8,948 nt of DNA from Christensenella sp036660175 (GTDB taxonomy: Bacteria > Bacillota > Clostridia > Christensenellales > Christensenellaceae): contig JAVXBD010000053.1 of the NCBI GenBank assembly GCA_036660175.1, positions 1-8,948 on the forward strand, in the 5' to 3' direction. Shown here piece by piece: positions 1 to 7,643 of the stretch. The stretch's first letter is position 1. Each line of letters begins with the position of its first letter. Under the pieces are notes generated by a model. That model ran no database searches and was not told where the DNA came from. It was given only the letters and a program-made list of their open reading frames with translations. A program made the translations under genes and the position numbers.

Positions 1-27
1 AAGTAATTGCGGATATTGCGGAATTTA

Positions 28-162
28 TCAAGTCAAATTAAAAGCAACCCCATATGCAAAAGCGTCTGCTGTTTTTTTATAAAACAGGAGTGTCTTTGAG
101 TGCCTGTCTATAAGCATATCAGATTCGAACGATACGGTTTTCAAACAGAATTTTCCCAGCAT
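28..162 (-). CDS. possible 44-aa ORF downstream of leuD, unknown
   Basis: I do not recognise this ORF. It starts at an ATG (162) that has a plausible Shine-Dalgarno site (GAGGTG, about 6 nt upstream). It lies 29 nt after the leuD stop in the same direction and ends at a TGA at 28. No domain, signal peptide or membrane segment is visible. Its first third is made of the 44-bp direct repeat, so the reading frame may simply be a by-product of a repeat inserted in the operon's 3' flank. Treat it as a weak candidate. Confidence 0.15.
   Translation of the reverse strand: MLGKFCLKTVSFESDMLIDRHSKTLLFYKKTADAFAYGVAFNLT
69..87. other. small hairpin after leuD, not a convincing terminator
   Basis: A perfect 7-bp inverted repeat (CTGTTTT and AAAACAG with a 5-nt loop) sits in the AT-rich flank downstream of leuD. 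On the minus strand, the direction of the operon, the stem is A/T dominated and no U run follows it. It may help end the transcript, but it lacks the usual features of an intrinsic terminator. Confidence 0.25.
111..154. repeat. 44-bp direct repeat, left copy
   Basis: These 44 bases are identical, in the same orientation, to 8761-8804. The repeat has an internal TTCGAA core with TATC and GATA flanking it as an imperfect dyad. Read on the minus strand, one frame ends in the residues ENRIVRI followed by a stop. Flanking bases differ from the right copy apart from short patches such as GCCT on one side and CCGCA on the other. The copy lies between leuD and the window edge. I cannot assign it to a known repeat family. 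Confidence 0.9.
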
Positions 163-191
163 TAACCGCACCTCGCTTTGCAGGTTATTTT

Positions 192-683
192 CTATAGTTT
201 ATTTTTTTTAACCGCCTCTATCAGGCCGCCGCATGCAATAATATCCTGTATAAACGGCGGAAATGGCTGTGCTTGAAAGCTTTTGCCTGTCGTAATATTT
301 TCGATTTTCCCCGTTGAAAAATCCACCTTTAACACGTCCCCTGCACAAATTACCTGTGCCGCCTCAGGGCATTCCAAAATCGGCAGACCAATGTTTATGG
401 CATTCCGATAAAATATACGTGCAAAGCTTGAGGCAATCACACAGCTAATTCCTGCCTGCTTGATGGCAATGGGTGCGTGTTCTCTTGACGAACCACAGCC
501 AAAGTTTTTCTCGCCGACCATAATATCGCCCTTTTTTACAAGTTTTATAAACTCAGTATCAATATCCTCCATACAGTGTGCCGCAAGCTCTTTTGCGTCA
601 GATGTATTTAAGTATCGTGCAGGAATAATCACGTCTGTATCAACGTTATCTCCATATTTAAAAACTGTTCCTTGTGCATTCAT
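192..683 (-). CDS. leuD: 3-isopropylmalate dehydratase small subunit
   Basis: This is the swivel (small) subunit of isopropylmalate isomerase. With LeuC it converts 2-isopropylmalate to 3-isopropylmalate in leucine synthesis, in the cytoplasm. At 163 aa it matches the short archaeal/anaerobe-type LeuD and not the roughly 200-aa enterobacterial form. Visible family motifs are GDNVDTDVIIPARYL (residues 11-25) and the signature FGCGSSREHAP (61-71), which lies at the active site and substrate-recognition loop. The ATG at 683 is preceded by GAGGAG with a 7-nt spacer, and that site lies in the 18-nt gap after the leuC stop, so the two subunits are probably translationally coupled. It is the last clear gene of the operon in the window. 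By family knowledge the same heterodimer can process citramalate, which fits the nearby cimA. Confidence 0.95.
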   Translation of the reverse strand: MNAQGTVFKYGDNVDTDVIIPARYLNTSDAKELAAHCMEDIDTEFIKLVKKGDIMVGEKNFGCGSSREHAPIAIKQAGISCVIASSFARIFYRNAINIGLPILECPEAAQVICAGDVLKVDFSTGKIENITTGKSFQAQPFPPFIQDIIACGGLIEAVKKNKL

Positions 684-701
684 TTTATTGCTCCTCTTCT
701 T

Positions 702-1961
702 TTAAAGCTGATTTGGCGAGGCGATTTTCCCCGCAATGGCGCTTGCCGCCGCAACCTCTGGGCTTGCCAAATATACTTCGGATTTCACGTGTCCCATTCT
801 TCCGACAAAATTTCTGTTTGTGGTGGAAACGGCACGTTCTCCCTCTGCCAAAACGCCCATATGGCCGCCAAGACATGGACCGCAAGTGGGTGTGGAAACC
901 GCACATCCAGCATTGATAAAGATTCTTAAAAGTCCCTCCTCCATCGCCTGCAAATAAATGGCCTGCGTTGCAGGAAAGATAATGGTACGAACGTGCGGAC
1001 TAACTTTTCTTCCGACCATAATTTCTGCCGCCGCACGCAAATCACTGATTCTCCCATTGGTACACGAGCCAATAACAACTTGATCAATGCGAATATCCTC
1101 GGTGATTTCGTCTGTCGTTTTGGTGTTTTCGGGCAGATGCGGAAAGGCCACCGTATGCTTGATTTTTGAAAGGTCAATCGTATAGACTTTTTCATAATCT
1201 GCTTGATTATCTGGAGTATATACACAAAATTCCCGCTCGGTACGCATACGAATATATTCGATTGTTTGGTCATCTACTTCAAAGATACCGTTTTTTGCGC
1301 CTGCCTCTACCGCCATATTCGCTATGCAAAACCGATCGTCCATTGATAAGGAGGCTAACCCTTCGCCGCCAAACTCCATGGATTTATACAGTGCGCCATC
1401 CACACCAATCATGCCGATAATATGCAGAATCACGTCTTTTCCGCTGATGTATTTTTGCAGTTCTCCTATGAGATGAAACCGAATCGTTGGCGGAACTTTT
1501 AGCCATACCTTGCCAGTTGCCATGCCGCACGCCATATCGGTAGATCCAACACCCGTCGAAAACGCACCCAGTGCGCCATAAGTACACGTATGCGAATCTG
1601 CACCAATGATGACGTCCCCAGCAATTACCAGTCCTTTTTCTGGAAGCAGTACATGTTCTATTCCCATTCTGCCAACATCAAAAAAATTTACAATGCCATG
1701 CTCGTTTGCAAATTCTCTTACGATTTTGCACTGCTGTGCCGCCTTTAAATCCTTGTTTGGTGTAAAATGATCCAGCACCAGTGCAATTTTTTCTTTATCA
1801 AAAACTTTTTTACCCGTTTTATGAAATTCTGTAATAGCAACAGGTGCGGTAATATCGTTTGCCAATACCATATCCAGCGCAACAGGCAATAATTGCCCCG
1901 TCGTCACACTTTTTACTCCTGCGTGTGCTGCCAAAATTTTCTGTGTCATTGTCATACCCAT
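702..1961 (-). CDS. leuC: 3-isopropylmalate dehydratase large subunit
   Basis: This is the catalytic [4Fe-4S] subunit of isopropylmalate isomerase (aconitase superfamily), partner of the LeuD encoded immediately downstream. The 419-aa length fits the short LeuC/HacA-like group found in archaea and many anaerobes. The three expected cluster-binding cysteines are present: C300 in VIGSCTNGR and C360/C363 in TCGPCLGGH. ADSHTCTYGALG (121-132) is another conserved aconitase-family block. I kept the ATG at 1961. AAGGAG lies upstream with a rather long spacer of about 13 nt, and in-frame ATGs at 1955 and 1949 are possible alternatives that would shorten the protein by 2 or 4 residues. The gap to cimA is 49 nt and to leuD 18 nt. 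Within this family some members act on homoaconitate or citraconate. The leuA/cimA context favours isopropylmalate plus citramalate. Confidence 0.94.
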   Translation of the reverse strand: MGMTMTQKILAAHAGVKSVTTGQLLPVALDMVLANDITAPVAITEFHKTGKKVFDKEKIALVLDHFTPNKDLKAAQQCKIVREFANEHGIVNFFDVGRMGIEHVLLPEKGLVIAGDVIIGADSHTCTYGALGAFSTGVGSTDMACGMATGKVWLKVPPTIRFHLIGELQKYISGKDVILHIIGMIGVDGALYKSMEFGGEGLASLSMDDRFCIANMAVEAGAKNGIFEVDDQTIEYIRMRTEREFCVYTPDNQADYEKVYTIDLSKIKHTVAFPHLPENTKTTDEITEDIRIDQVVIGSCTNGRISDLRAAAEIMVGRKVSPHVRTIIFPATQAIYLQAMEEGLLRIFINAGCAVSTPTCGPCLGGHMGVLAEGERAVSTTNRNFVGRMGHVKSEVYLASPEVAAASAIAGKIASPNQL

Positions 1962-2010
1962 AATCGTTACTGCTCTCCTTTATCGTTGTATGCTTTGATA
2001 CTGCCGTATA

Positions 2011-3573
2011 CTACTCCAGCAATAGCTTATATTCAATAGAATCTGTCAGTGCCAAGAAGCTCGCCTCAATAATATCTGTCGAAACCCCTACCGTTGCCCA
2101 CGAATGTATGCCATCGGTGGATTCAATCAAAACACGCACCTTTGCGGCGGTGGTGGCAGAACTTTCCAAAACACGCACCTTATAGTCTGATAACCGCATG
2201 TTTTTTAAAGATGGATAAAACCCCATCAGTGCGTTTCTGAGTGCAAGGTCAAGCGCATGCACTGGCCCATCACCCTCCGCACCTGTGATGCGTGATTCTT
2301 CTCCGACTTTTACTTTGATGATTGCCGAACTTGGAAATTCGGTATCCTTCAAAGGCTGTTCTCCAATAATTTTAAAATAATCAAGACTAAAAAACTCTTT
2401 GTTCATGCCCAACGCTCTGCGGATAACAAGCTCAAAGCTCTGCTCAGCCGCCTCAAATTGATACCCCTCAAACTCAAGCTGCTTTAGCTTTTCTAAAATA
2501 ACCCCCACAACGCTGTCCTGCGCCGTAATGTTCGGATTGATTTTTTGTATTTTTTTAAGCAGACTCGCCTTTCCTGATATTTCGCTCATCAAAAACCGTC
2601 GGCTGTTTCCAACTTTTTCGGGTGAAATGTGTTCAAAGCTCTGATGGGTTTTCTTCATACCGTCAATGTGCATGCCACCCTTATGAGCAAAGGCACTCTT
2701 GCCGACATATGCCATAGACGAATCCAGCCATATATTGCTGATGTCAGCAATTTTGCGTGCTGTCGCCGTCAGGTTTTTTAGGTTGCTTTCCCCGATACAC
2801 GTTTTTCCACGCTTAAGCTCCAAATTTGCAATGATGGTGGATAGATTTGCATTGCCGCAGCGTTCTCCAAACCCAATCAATGTGCCTTGCACCTGTGTTG
2901 CACCGCCGTCTACCGCAAAAAGCGTCTGTGCCACCGCCATACCCGTATCATTGTGTGCATGAATGCCGATTTGCTTATCGGGATATGCCTCGCATACCAG
3001 TTTTGTGATTTTATAAATATCCTCAGGATATGTGCCGCCGTTTGTATCGCATAGGCACAATACATCAGCCCCCGATTTTGCCGCACTATACAGCGTTTGC
3101 AGGGCATACTCTTTGTTGTGCGCATATCCGTCAAAAAAATGCTCCGCATCAAACACCACAAATTTTCCCTGCTGTTTCATAAAAGCAATCGTATCCGCAA
3201 TCATCTCTAAATTCTGTTCCAACGTTGCGTGCAGTACTTTTTCTACGTGCAAGTCCCATGCCTTCCCAAAAATAGATACAGCAGGTGTATTTGCACACAA
3301 CAGGCTTTTTAGGGCTGCATCGTCTTTTGCCGCCACGTCTTTTCGGCGGGTACTTCCAAACGCACAAAGCTTCGCATGGTGCAGCTTTTCCTGATGCTTA
3401 AAAAACTCTAAATCTTTGGGATTGGAAGATGGATTTCCTGCCTCAATATAATCAATCCCCAGCCCGTCCAATGCACGTACAATGTTTCGTTTATCCTCTA
3501 CCGAAAAGGTAATTCCCTCGCCCTGCATACCATCACGCAAGGTAGAATCAAATGTAACAATCTTTTCCATCAT
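2011..3573 (-). CDS. cimA: (R)-citramalate synthase
   Basis: This enzyme is expected to condense pyruvate and acetyl-CoA into citramalate, the entry to threonine-independent isoleucine synthesis. The N-terminal HMGL-like TIM barrel spans about residues 4-275. It shows the metal-site motif DSTLRDGMQGEG (9-20), GIHAHNDTG (203-211, H205/H207), GFGERCGNANL (234-244) and AFAHKGGMH (294-302). The C-terminal part, from about residue 385, is a LeuA-type dimer/allosteric domain ending in the family pattern STDIIEAS. The 520-aa length and the RDGMQGEGI variant separate it from LeuA (RDGEQSPG) and match the citramalate-synthase branch of the family. Two adjacent ATGs (3573, 3570) follow AAGGAAG, and either could be used. 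It starts 22 nt after the leuA stop. Homocitrate synthase is a less likely alternative. Isoleucine feedback through the C-terminal domain is known for CimA enzymes but is inferred here. Confidence 0.88.
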   Translation of the reverse strand: MMEKIVTFDSTLRDGMQGEGITFSVEDKRNIVRALDGLGIDYIEAGNPSSNPKDLEFFKHQEKLHHAKLCAFGSTRRKDVAAKDDAALKSLLCANTPAVSIFGKAWDLHVEKVLHATLEQNLEMIADTIAFMKQQGKFVVFDAEHFFDGYAHNKEYALQTLYSAAKSGADVLCLCDTNGGTYPEDIYKITKLVCEAYPDKQIGIHAHNDTGMAVAQTLFAVDGGATQVQGTLIGFGERCGNANLSTIIANLELKRGKTCIGESNLKNLTATARKIADISNIWLDSSMAYVGKSAFAHKGGMHIDGMKKTHQSFEHISPEKVGNSRRFLMSEISGKASLLKKIQKINPNITAQDSVVGVILEKLKQLEFEGYQFEAAEQSFELVIRRALGMNKEFFSLDYFKIIGEQPLKDTEFPSSAIIKVKVGEESRITGAEGDGPVHALDLALRNALMGFYPSLKNMRLSDYKVRVLESSATTAAKVRVLIESTDGIHSWATVGVSTDIIEASFLALTDSIEYKLLLE

Positions 3574-3595
3574 CTTTTTCTTCCTTAATATAAAT

Positions 3596-5098
3596 TCAGC
3601 TCATCAGCTTATTGACCGCATTGACATATGCTAAAATAGACGATTCGATAATATCGGTAGAAAGCCCTCTTCCCGTTACGGTGTGACTGCCAGAGGATAC
3701 TTTTACCACAACCTCGCCCAGTGCGTCCTCACCGTGCGAAACCGCATTGATTTTATAGCTTTGCAGTTTTAACGGCATTCCCACAATTTTCTCGACTGCT
3801 TTATAGGAAGCATCAATAGGCCCGTCGCCCAGTGCCACCTGTGCAAAATCTTTTTCGTTTTTATCTGACAAGACAATGTTTGCAGTTGCTTCTATCGTGT
3901 TTCCGCTGTTTACCACAAACTGTTTGAGGCGATAATGCTCCGTTACCTTTGCGGCTTTTTGTGCAACCAATGCCTCCACATCGTATTCTGTAACCTCTTT
4001 TTTCTTATCACACAATTTTTTAAACTGTGCAAAAGCGGTGTCCAGCTCGTCCGTTGTTAAATGGTAGCCGATTTCTTTTAGAAAATCCTCAAAGGCGTGC
4101 CGCCCAGAGTGCTTACCCAAAACCATTTGGTTGGTGGTAAGCCCCACAGATTCTGGTGTCATAATCTCATAGGTTTCTCTGTTTGCCATCACACCATGCT
4201 GATGAATCCCGCTTTCGTGTGCAAAGGCATTCGCCCCCACAATGGCTTTGTTTGGCGGAATAGAAACCCCAATGATTTTTGATAAGAGCCGTGAAGTCCG
4301 ATAAATCTGTTTTGTATTGATGCTACAATCGGCACCGAGTACCGCACGTCTTGTGCGTATACCCATCACCACTTCTTCAAGCGAAGCGTTTCCTGCACGC
4401 TCTCCAATACCGTTTATAGTAACCTCTGCCTGTGTTGCACCTGCGGAAATAGATGCCAATGTATTGGCAACCGCCATGCCTAAATCATCATGGCAATGCA
4501 CCGCAATATCAACCGCATCAATGCCCTCCACGTTTTGTTTTAAGTAGGAAATCAGCTCATACATTTCTTGCGGAAGTGCATATCCAACGGTATCAGGAAT
4601 ATTGACAGTGGTAGCACCCGCCGCAATCGCCGCCCTTATCGCTTTTGCCAAAAACACCTTATCACTGCGTGATGCGTCCTCTGCCGAAAACTCTACGTTG
4701 CTTACCAATGTTTTTGCAAAGGCAACCATCTGCGAAATACGCTGAAGCACTTGCTGCTCCGTCATTTGTAATTTATACTGCATATGCAGTGGTGAAGTTG
4801 CAATAAACGTGTGAATACAAGGAGAAGCGGCAAACTTTACCGCATCATACGCCACTTGAATATCATTTTTTACGGCACGGCACAAAGATGCCACCGTACA
4901 GTCTTTCACTTCTCGTGCAATGGTTTGCACACTTTCAAAATCTCCAGGAGAAGACACCGCAAAACCTGCCTCAATCACATCTACTTTTAATAATTCAAGC
5001 TGTTTTGCAATCTCAATCTTTTCTGATAGATTCATACTGCACCCAGGCGATTGCTCACCATCACGCAATGTGGTATCAAATATCTTAATCTGTTTCAT
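3596..5098 (-). CDS. leuA: 2-isopropylmalate synthase
   Basis: This is the first committed enzyme of leucine synthesis, joining acetyl-CoA and 2-ketoisovalerate to give 2-isopropylmalate. The catalytic TIM barrel covers about residues 1-275. It has FDTTLRDGEQSPG (7-19, metal ligand D8 and catalytic R12), HCHDDLGMA (201-209, metal-binding H201/H203) and NGIGERAGNASLEE (229-242). A linker with AFAHESGIHQHG follows. The C-terminal leucine-sensing dimer domain covers about residues 365-500 and ends with GRGLSTDIIESS. The 500-aa length is typical of the bacterial form. The ATG at 5098 has AGGAG about 10 nt upstream. It is separated from ilvN by an unusual 151-nt spacer and from cimA by 22 nt. Its paralogue CimA is encoded next in the operon, and the RDGEQSPG motif marks this one as LeuA. 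Confidence 0.95.
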   Translation of the reverse strand: MKQIKIFDTTLRDGEQSPGCSMNLSEKIEIAKQLELLKVDVIEAGFAVSSPGDFESVQTIAREVKDCTVASLCRAVKNDIQVAYDAVKFAASPCIHTFIATSPLHMQYKLQMTEQQVLQRISQMVAFAKTLVSNVEFSAEDASRSDKVFLAKAIRAAIAAGATTVNIPDTVGYALPQEMYELISYLKQNVEGIDAVDIAVHCHDDLGMAVANTLASISAGATQAEVTINGIGERAGNASLEEVVMGIRTRRAVLGADCSINTKQIYRTSRLLSKIIGVSIPPNKAIVGANAFAHESGIHQHGVMANRETYEIMTPESVGLTTNQMVLGKHSGRHAFEDFLKEIGYHLTTDELDTAFAQFKKLCDKKKEVTEYDVEALVAQKAAKVTEHYRLKQFVVNSGNTIEATANIVLSDKNEKDFAQVALGDGPIDASYKAVEKIVGMPLKLQSYKINAVSHGEDALGEVVVKVSSGSHTVTGRGLSTDIIESSILAYVNAVNKLMS

Positions 5099-5249
5099 GC
5101 TGCAAAAACTCCTATTCTAAAATCGTTTTGCCTTTTATCATTTTTGTAAGCAATGCAAGGCAGCTGAGTGACGCTTAGCCGTAGCTAAGGCGAGCGAGGA
5201 TAACAGGCAAGCGGCAAGCGAAAAACGTGTGGACTGCACTCTCGTCACC
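5099..5249 (-). other. 151-nt structured, G/C-richer spacer between ilvN and leuA
   Basis: This is the only long gap inside the operon. It contains a perfect 6-bp hairpin at 5174-5189 (CTTAGC and GCTAAG), which on the minus-strand RNA is closed by a UACG tetraloop of the stable UNCG class. It also contains a tandem 7-bp repeat (GGCAAGC at 5206-5212 and 5213-5219) and an outer inverted pair, GTGACG at 5168-5173 and CGTCAC at 5243-5248. The central part looks richer in G and C than the AT-rich gaps elsewhere. No U run follows the hairpin on the minus strand, so it is not a standard terminator. It could be an mRNA stability or processing element or an inserted intergenic repeat. I found no ORF and no good promoter in it. 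Confidence 0.5.
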
Positions 5250-5747
5250 TTAATCATGTATGCTTGCTTCACCACGCTCTATGGCAGTGATGCCCGTACG
5301 TGCCATTTCGATAATGCCGTATTCGTCCAAAAGGTTGAGCAGTGCCGCATTTTTTTCAGGAGCACCCGAAAGCTCAATAATCATCGTATTGGTAGCAACG
5401 TCCACAATTTTCGTGCGAAAAATATCACACAATTCTATGATGTTTGCCCTCTTTTTCGCATCTGCATTCACCTTTACCAAGATGAGTTCCTTATAGACCG
5501 AAGATGCAGAGCGCAGTCCCTTAATAGTCACCACGTCCACAAGCTTTGTAAGCTGTTTTTTTATTTGCTCCAGCACGTGTTCGTCCCCTGCAAGCTCAAT
5601 GGTAATGCGAGAGAGCTTTTCGTCATGTGTTTCTCCAACAGAAAGAGAACGAATGTTATAGCCCCTGCGTGAAAAAAGTCCTGTTACCTTTGATAAAACA
5701 CCTGACGCATTTTTTACAAGTATGGATAATACATATCTTCTAACCAT
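5250..5747 (-). CDS. ilvN: acetohydroxyacid synthase small (regulatory) subunit
   Basis: This is the regulatory subunit of acetohydroxyacid synthase. It activates IlvB and gives it valine sensitivity. An N-terminal ACT domain is visible (about residues 1-75 from this start), with the family pattern VLSILVKNASGVLSKVTGLF followed by RRGYNI. The C-terminal ALS small-subunit domain follows, containing ELILVKVNAD and FRTKIVDV. I start at the ATG at 5747, giving 165 aa, because GGAGGG stands 6 nt before it. An ATG directly adjacent at 5750 is also possible. The more upstream in-frame ATG at 5768 is rejected because the Shine-Dalgarno site would then lie inside the coding sequence. The gap to ilvB is 34 nt. 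Length and domain layout match the usual 160-170 aa family size. Confidence 0.94.
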   Translation of the reverse strand: MVRRYVLSILVKNASGVLSKVTGLFSRRGYNIRSLSVGETHDEKLSRITIELAGDEHVLEQIKKQLTKLVDVVTIKGLRSASSVYKELILVKVNADAKKRANIIELCDIFRTKIVDVATNTMIIELSGAPEKNAALLNLLDEYGIIEMARTGITAIERGEASIHD

Positions 5748-5781
5748 CATAATCCCTCCGAATATCATTCTTATTATACAC

Positions 5782-7446
5782 CTATTTGTTCAAATCTAAT
5801 ATCATATCGTCCAAAGATTTTCCATCTGGTATCATGGGTAGTACGTTTTCATCTTCGCAAATATCACATTTTAAAACCACTGGCCCGTCCTGCTCAAAAG
5901 TTTTTCTCAAAGCAGTATGCAAATCTTTCTCGTTTGAAATATCATATCCCACAGCACCCAGCGACTCTGCCAGCTTTACATAATCAATCGGGCGCATCAG
6001 AGTGGTTTGTGAATATCTGCCGTCATAAAACAACTTTTGCCATTGGCGTACCATACCAAGCGTATTATTTTTTAAAATCAGCACCGTAACAGGCAAGTGA
6101 TAGGTTACCGCCGTAATCAGCTCCTGCATGTTCATATGAAAGCTCCCATCGCCTGCAATGTTGATAACACGCTTTTTTGTGCCGATTGCCGCACCGATTG
6201 CCGCACCCAGCCCAAAGCCCATTGTGCCAAGCCCGCCCGACGATAAAAACTTTCGTGGCTGCTCAATCTTTAAAAACTGTGCTGCCCACATCTGATGCTG
6301 TCCAACTTCCGTTGTAAAGATGGCATCTTTTGGTGCTTCTGCCTGCAAAGTCTGCAATAGTTTTTTAGGGAATCTTGCATTTTTGCCTGCACGGTCAAGC
6401 GGATATTTTTCTTTCCAGTTCAGTGCCTTTTGCAGCCAGTCATTCGTTTTATTTTGTTTGATTTTAGGAAGCAAGGCGCACAAAACATCTTTGGCATCCC
6501 CAACAACTTCGTATGCTGCATCCATATTCTTGTTGATTTCTGCTGGATCAACATCAATGTGCAGTATCTTTGCCTGTTTTGCAAACTGATTACGCTCCGC
6601 CGTCACCCGTTCAGAGAATCTCGTGCCAATCGCAATCAGCAAATCACAGTTTGAAGCACACAATGCCGATGCCTTTGTACCATGCATACCAATCATGCCC
6701 GTATATTGCGCATCACTTGCAGGGTATGCACCAATGCCCATCAGCGACAGTGCCACAGGTGCATCAAGCTTTTTTGCAAGTGCATACAGCTCTTCTTGTG
6801 CATGAGCAGAAATAACGCCTCCGCCTGCAAAAATAAAGGGTTTTTTGCTCGCACCGATTGCCGCCGCCGCATCTTTAATATCCTGCTCACAAAATGAGTT
6901 GCAAGGACTGATAAGTAGGGGCGGTTGCGGTATGTATTCACATTCCTGCCTTAGTACATCTTTTGGAATATCCACAAGCACAGGACCTTTCCTACCGCTT
7001 TGTGCAATAAAAAATGCCTGACGCAAAGCTTGTGCAAGCTCGCCAACCTCTTTTACAATCACATTATGTTTGGTGATGGGAATGGTAATGCCTGTAATGT
7101 CGATTTCTTGAAAGCTGTCCTTGCCAAGATTCTTCTTTTCCACATTTCCCGTAATGGCAACCATCGGCACAGAATCCATGTATGCGGTTGCAATCCCCGT
7201 CACAAGATTAGTAGCCCCCGGTCCGCTTGTAGCAACAACAACACCTGTTTTTCCTGTTGCACGTGCATATCCATCCGCAGCGTGTGCGGCATGCTGCTCA
7301 TGACACATCAAAATATGATGAATCTGCGGATAATCACACAGCGCATCATAAATGCCAAGCACCATACTTCCCGGAAATCCAAATATGGTATCCACCTGCT
7401 GCTGCATCAAGCATTCCATGATAATTTTTGCACCTGTATATTTCAC
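5782..7446 (-). CDS. ilvB: acetohydroxyacid synthase large (catalytic) subunit
   Basis: This ThDP-dependent enzyme condenses two pyruvates (valine/leucine branch) or pyruvate with 2-ketobutyrate (isoleucine branch). The order of parts is typical. The N-terminal pyrimidine-binding domain has FGFPGSMVLGIYDAL (22-36), the catalytic glutamate E50 in CHEQHAAHAADGYAR, and TSGPGATNLVTGIA. A central FAD-type domain follows. The C-terminal ThDP-binding domain has GDGSFHMNMQEL from residue 432 and NNTLGMVRQWQ. The RQWQ segment favours biosynthetic AHAS over catabolic acetolactate synthase, as does the ilvN partner. The 554-aa length is normal. The start is GTG at 7446, with AAAGGGAG about 10 nt upstream and no better in-frame start. 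The gene lies immediately after a leader-peptide attenuator, so it is probably controlled by availability of charged branched-chain tRNAs. Confidence 0.95.
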   Translation of the reverse strand: MKYTGAKIIMECLMQQQVDTIFGFPGSMVLGIYDALCDYPQIHHILMCHEQHAAHAADGYARATGKTGVVVATSGPGATNLVTGIATAYMDSVPMVAITGNVEKKNLGKDSFQEIDITGITIPITKHNVIVKEVGELAQALRQAFFIAQSGRKGPVLVDIPKDVLRQECEYIPQPPLLISPCNSFCEQDIKDAAAAIGASKKPFIFAGGGVISAHAQEELYALAKKLDAPVALSLMGIGAYPASDAQYTGMIGMHGTKASALCASNCDLLIAIGTRFSERVTAERNQFAKQAKILHIDVDPAEINKNMDAAYEVVGDAKDVLCALLPKIKQNKTNDWLQKALNWKEKYPLDRAGKNARFPKKLLQTLQAEAPKDAIFTTEVGQHQMWAAQFLKIEQPRKFLSSGGLGTMGFGLGAAIGAAIGTKKRVINIAGDGSFHMNMQELITAVTYHLPVTVLILKNNTLGMVRQWQKLFYDGRYSQTTLMRPIDYVKLAESLGAVGYDISNEKDLHTALRKTFEQDGPVVLKCDICEDENVLPMIPDGKSLDDMILDLNK

Positions 7447-7490
7447 TTTTACACAACTCCCTTTGCTTCTGATTCCTATCCCATCTCGAT

Positions 7491-7522
7491 AAAAAAAGGT
7501 CTGCGCTTATATACGCAGACCT
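7491..7522 (-). terminator. intrinsic terminator acting as attenuator before ilvB
   Basis: On the minus strand the RNA forms a perfect 9-bp stem (arms AGGTCTGCG and CGCAGACCT) with an 8-nt loop, directly followed by a run of U at 7496-7491. It lies between the operon promoter and ilvB, 20 nt after the stop codon of the leader ORF, so it would end transcription before any structural gene unless prevented. That placement, and not termination of an upstream gene, marks it as an attenuator. Confidence 0.9.
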
Positions 7523-7602
7523 AAAATTTCAGTCCATTTTGCTATCTCAAGCAATCGCAATAAGCCTTATTTGTTTTATGCAGTGTAAGCAGACTAATAA
7601 GG
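7505..7602 (-). promoter_or_regulatory. candidate competing pairings of the attenuator leader
   Basis: Two further pairings can be drawn by eye in the leader RNA. CCUUAUU (7602-7596), within the Leu-Ile codons of the leader ORF, can pair with AAUAAGG (7571-7565). GCUUAU plus UGCG (7565-7556) can pair with the terminator's inner arm and loop (7515-7505, one bulged U), which would break the terminator. A ribosome stalled on the Ile/Val/Leu codons would mask the first arm and favour the second pairing. The two share only one base (7565), so the switch is not compelling without folding energies. Confidence 0.35.
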
Positions 7603-7643
7603 TTTAGCACGACGATTGAATTGTCAAAAAAACGGTTGTCCAT
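7542..7643 (-). CDS. ilv leader peptide, 33 aa, rich in Ile/Val/Leu codons
   Basis: This short ORF lies in the operon's 5' leader, in the direction of ilvB. It starts at ATG 7643, about 25 nt from the expected transcription start, with GAAGGAAG upstream at a spacing of about 9 nt. It ends with TAG at 7542. Residues 10-21 read IVVLNLISLLTL, so nine of twelve are branched-chain residues (2 Ile, 2 Val, 5 Leu), covering all three products of the pathway. It is followed 20 nt later by an intrinsic terminator. This is the architecture of ribosome-mediated attenuation as in the enterobacterial ilv and leu leader peptides. The peptide itself probably has no function beyond being translated. It is too short for most gene callers and would usually be missed. 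Confidence 0.85.
   Translation of the reverse strand: MDNRFFDNSIVVLNLISLLTLHKTNKAYCDCLR

Noticed and set aside
111..154. The 44-bp repeat as the 3' end of a tRNA gene (it contains GTTCGAATC on the minus strand, like a T loop)
   Set aside because: The flanking bases do not form a 5-bp T stem, and there is no acceptor strand, anticodon arm or CCA around either copy.
702..1587. Several open frames of 67-115 codons on both strands over leuC (for example 926-1273 minus and 1166-1420 plus)
   Set aside because: They overlap an intact, motif-complete leuC in other frames, have no good ribosome-binding sites and show no recognisable protein pattern.
5229..5672. 147-codon plus-strand open frame across ilvN
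   Set aside because: It is antisense to the ACT-domain gene ilvN, and its composition (many Cys, His, Arg) is typical of a shadow frame.
5250..5768. Longer ilvN starting at ATG 5768
   Set aside because: The GGAGGG ribosome-binding site would lie inside the gene. Starts at 5750/5747 fit the spacing and the usual family N-terminus.
7000..7524. 174-codon plus-strand open frame across the 5' part of ilvB and the attenuator
   Set aside because: It is antisense to conserved ilvB codons and runs through the terminator hairpin. The peptide is rich in Cys/His/Asn with no domain pattern.
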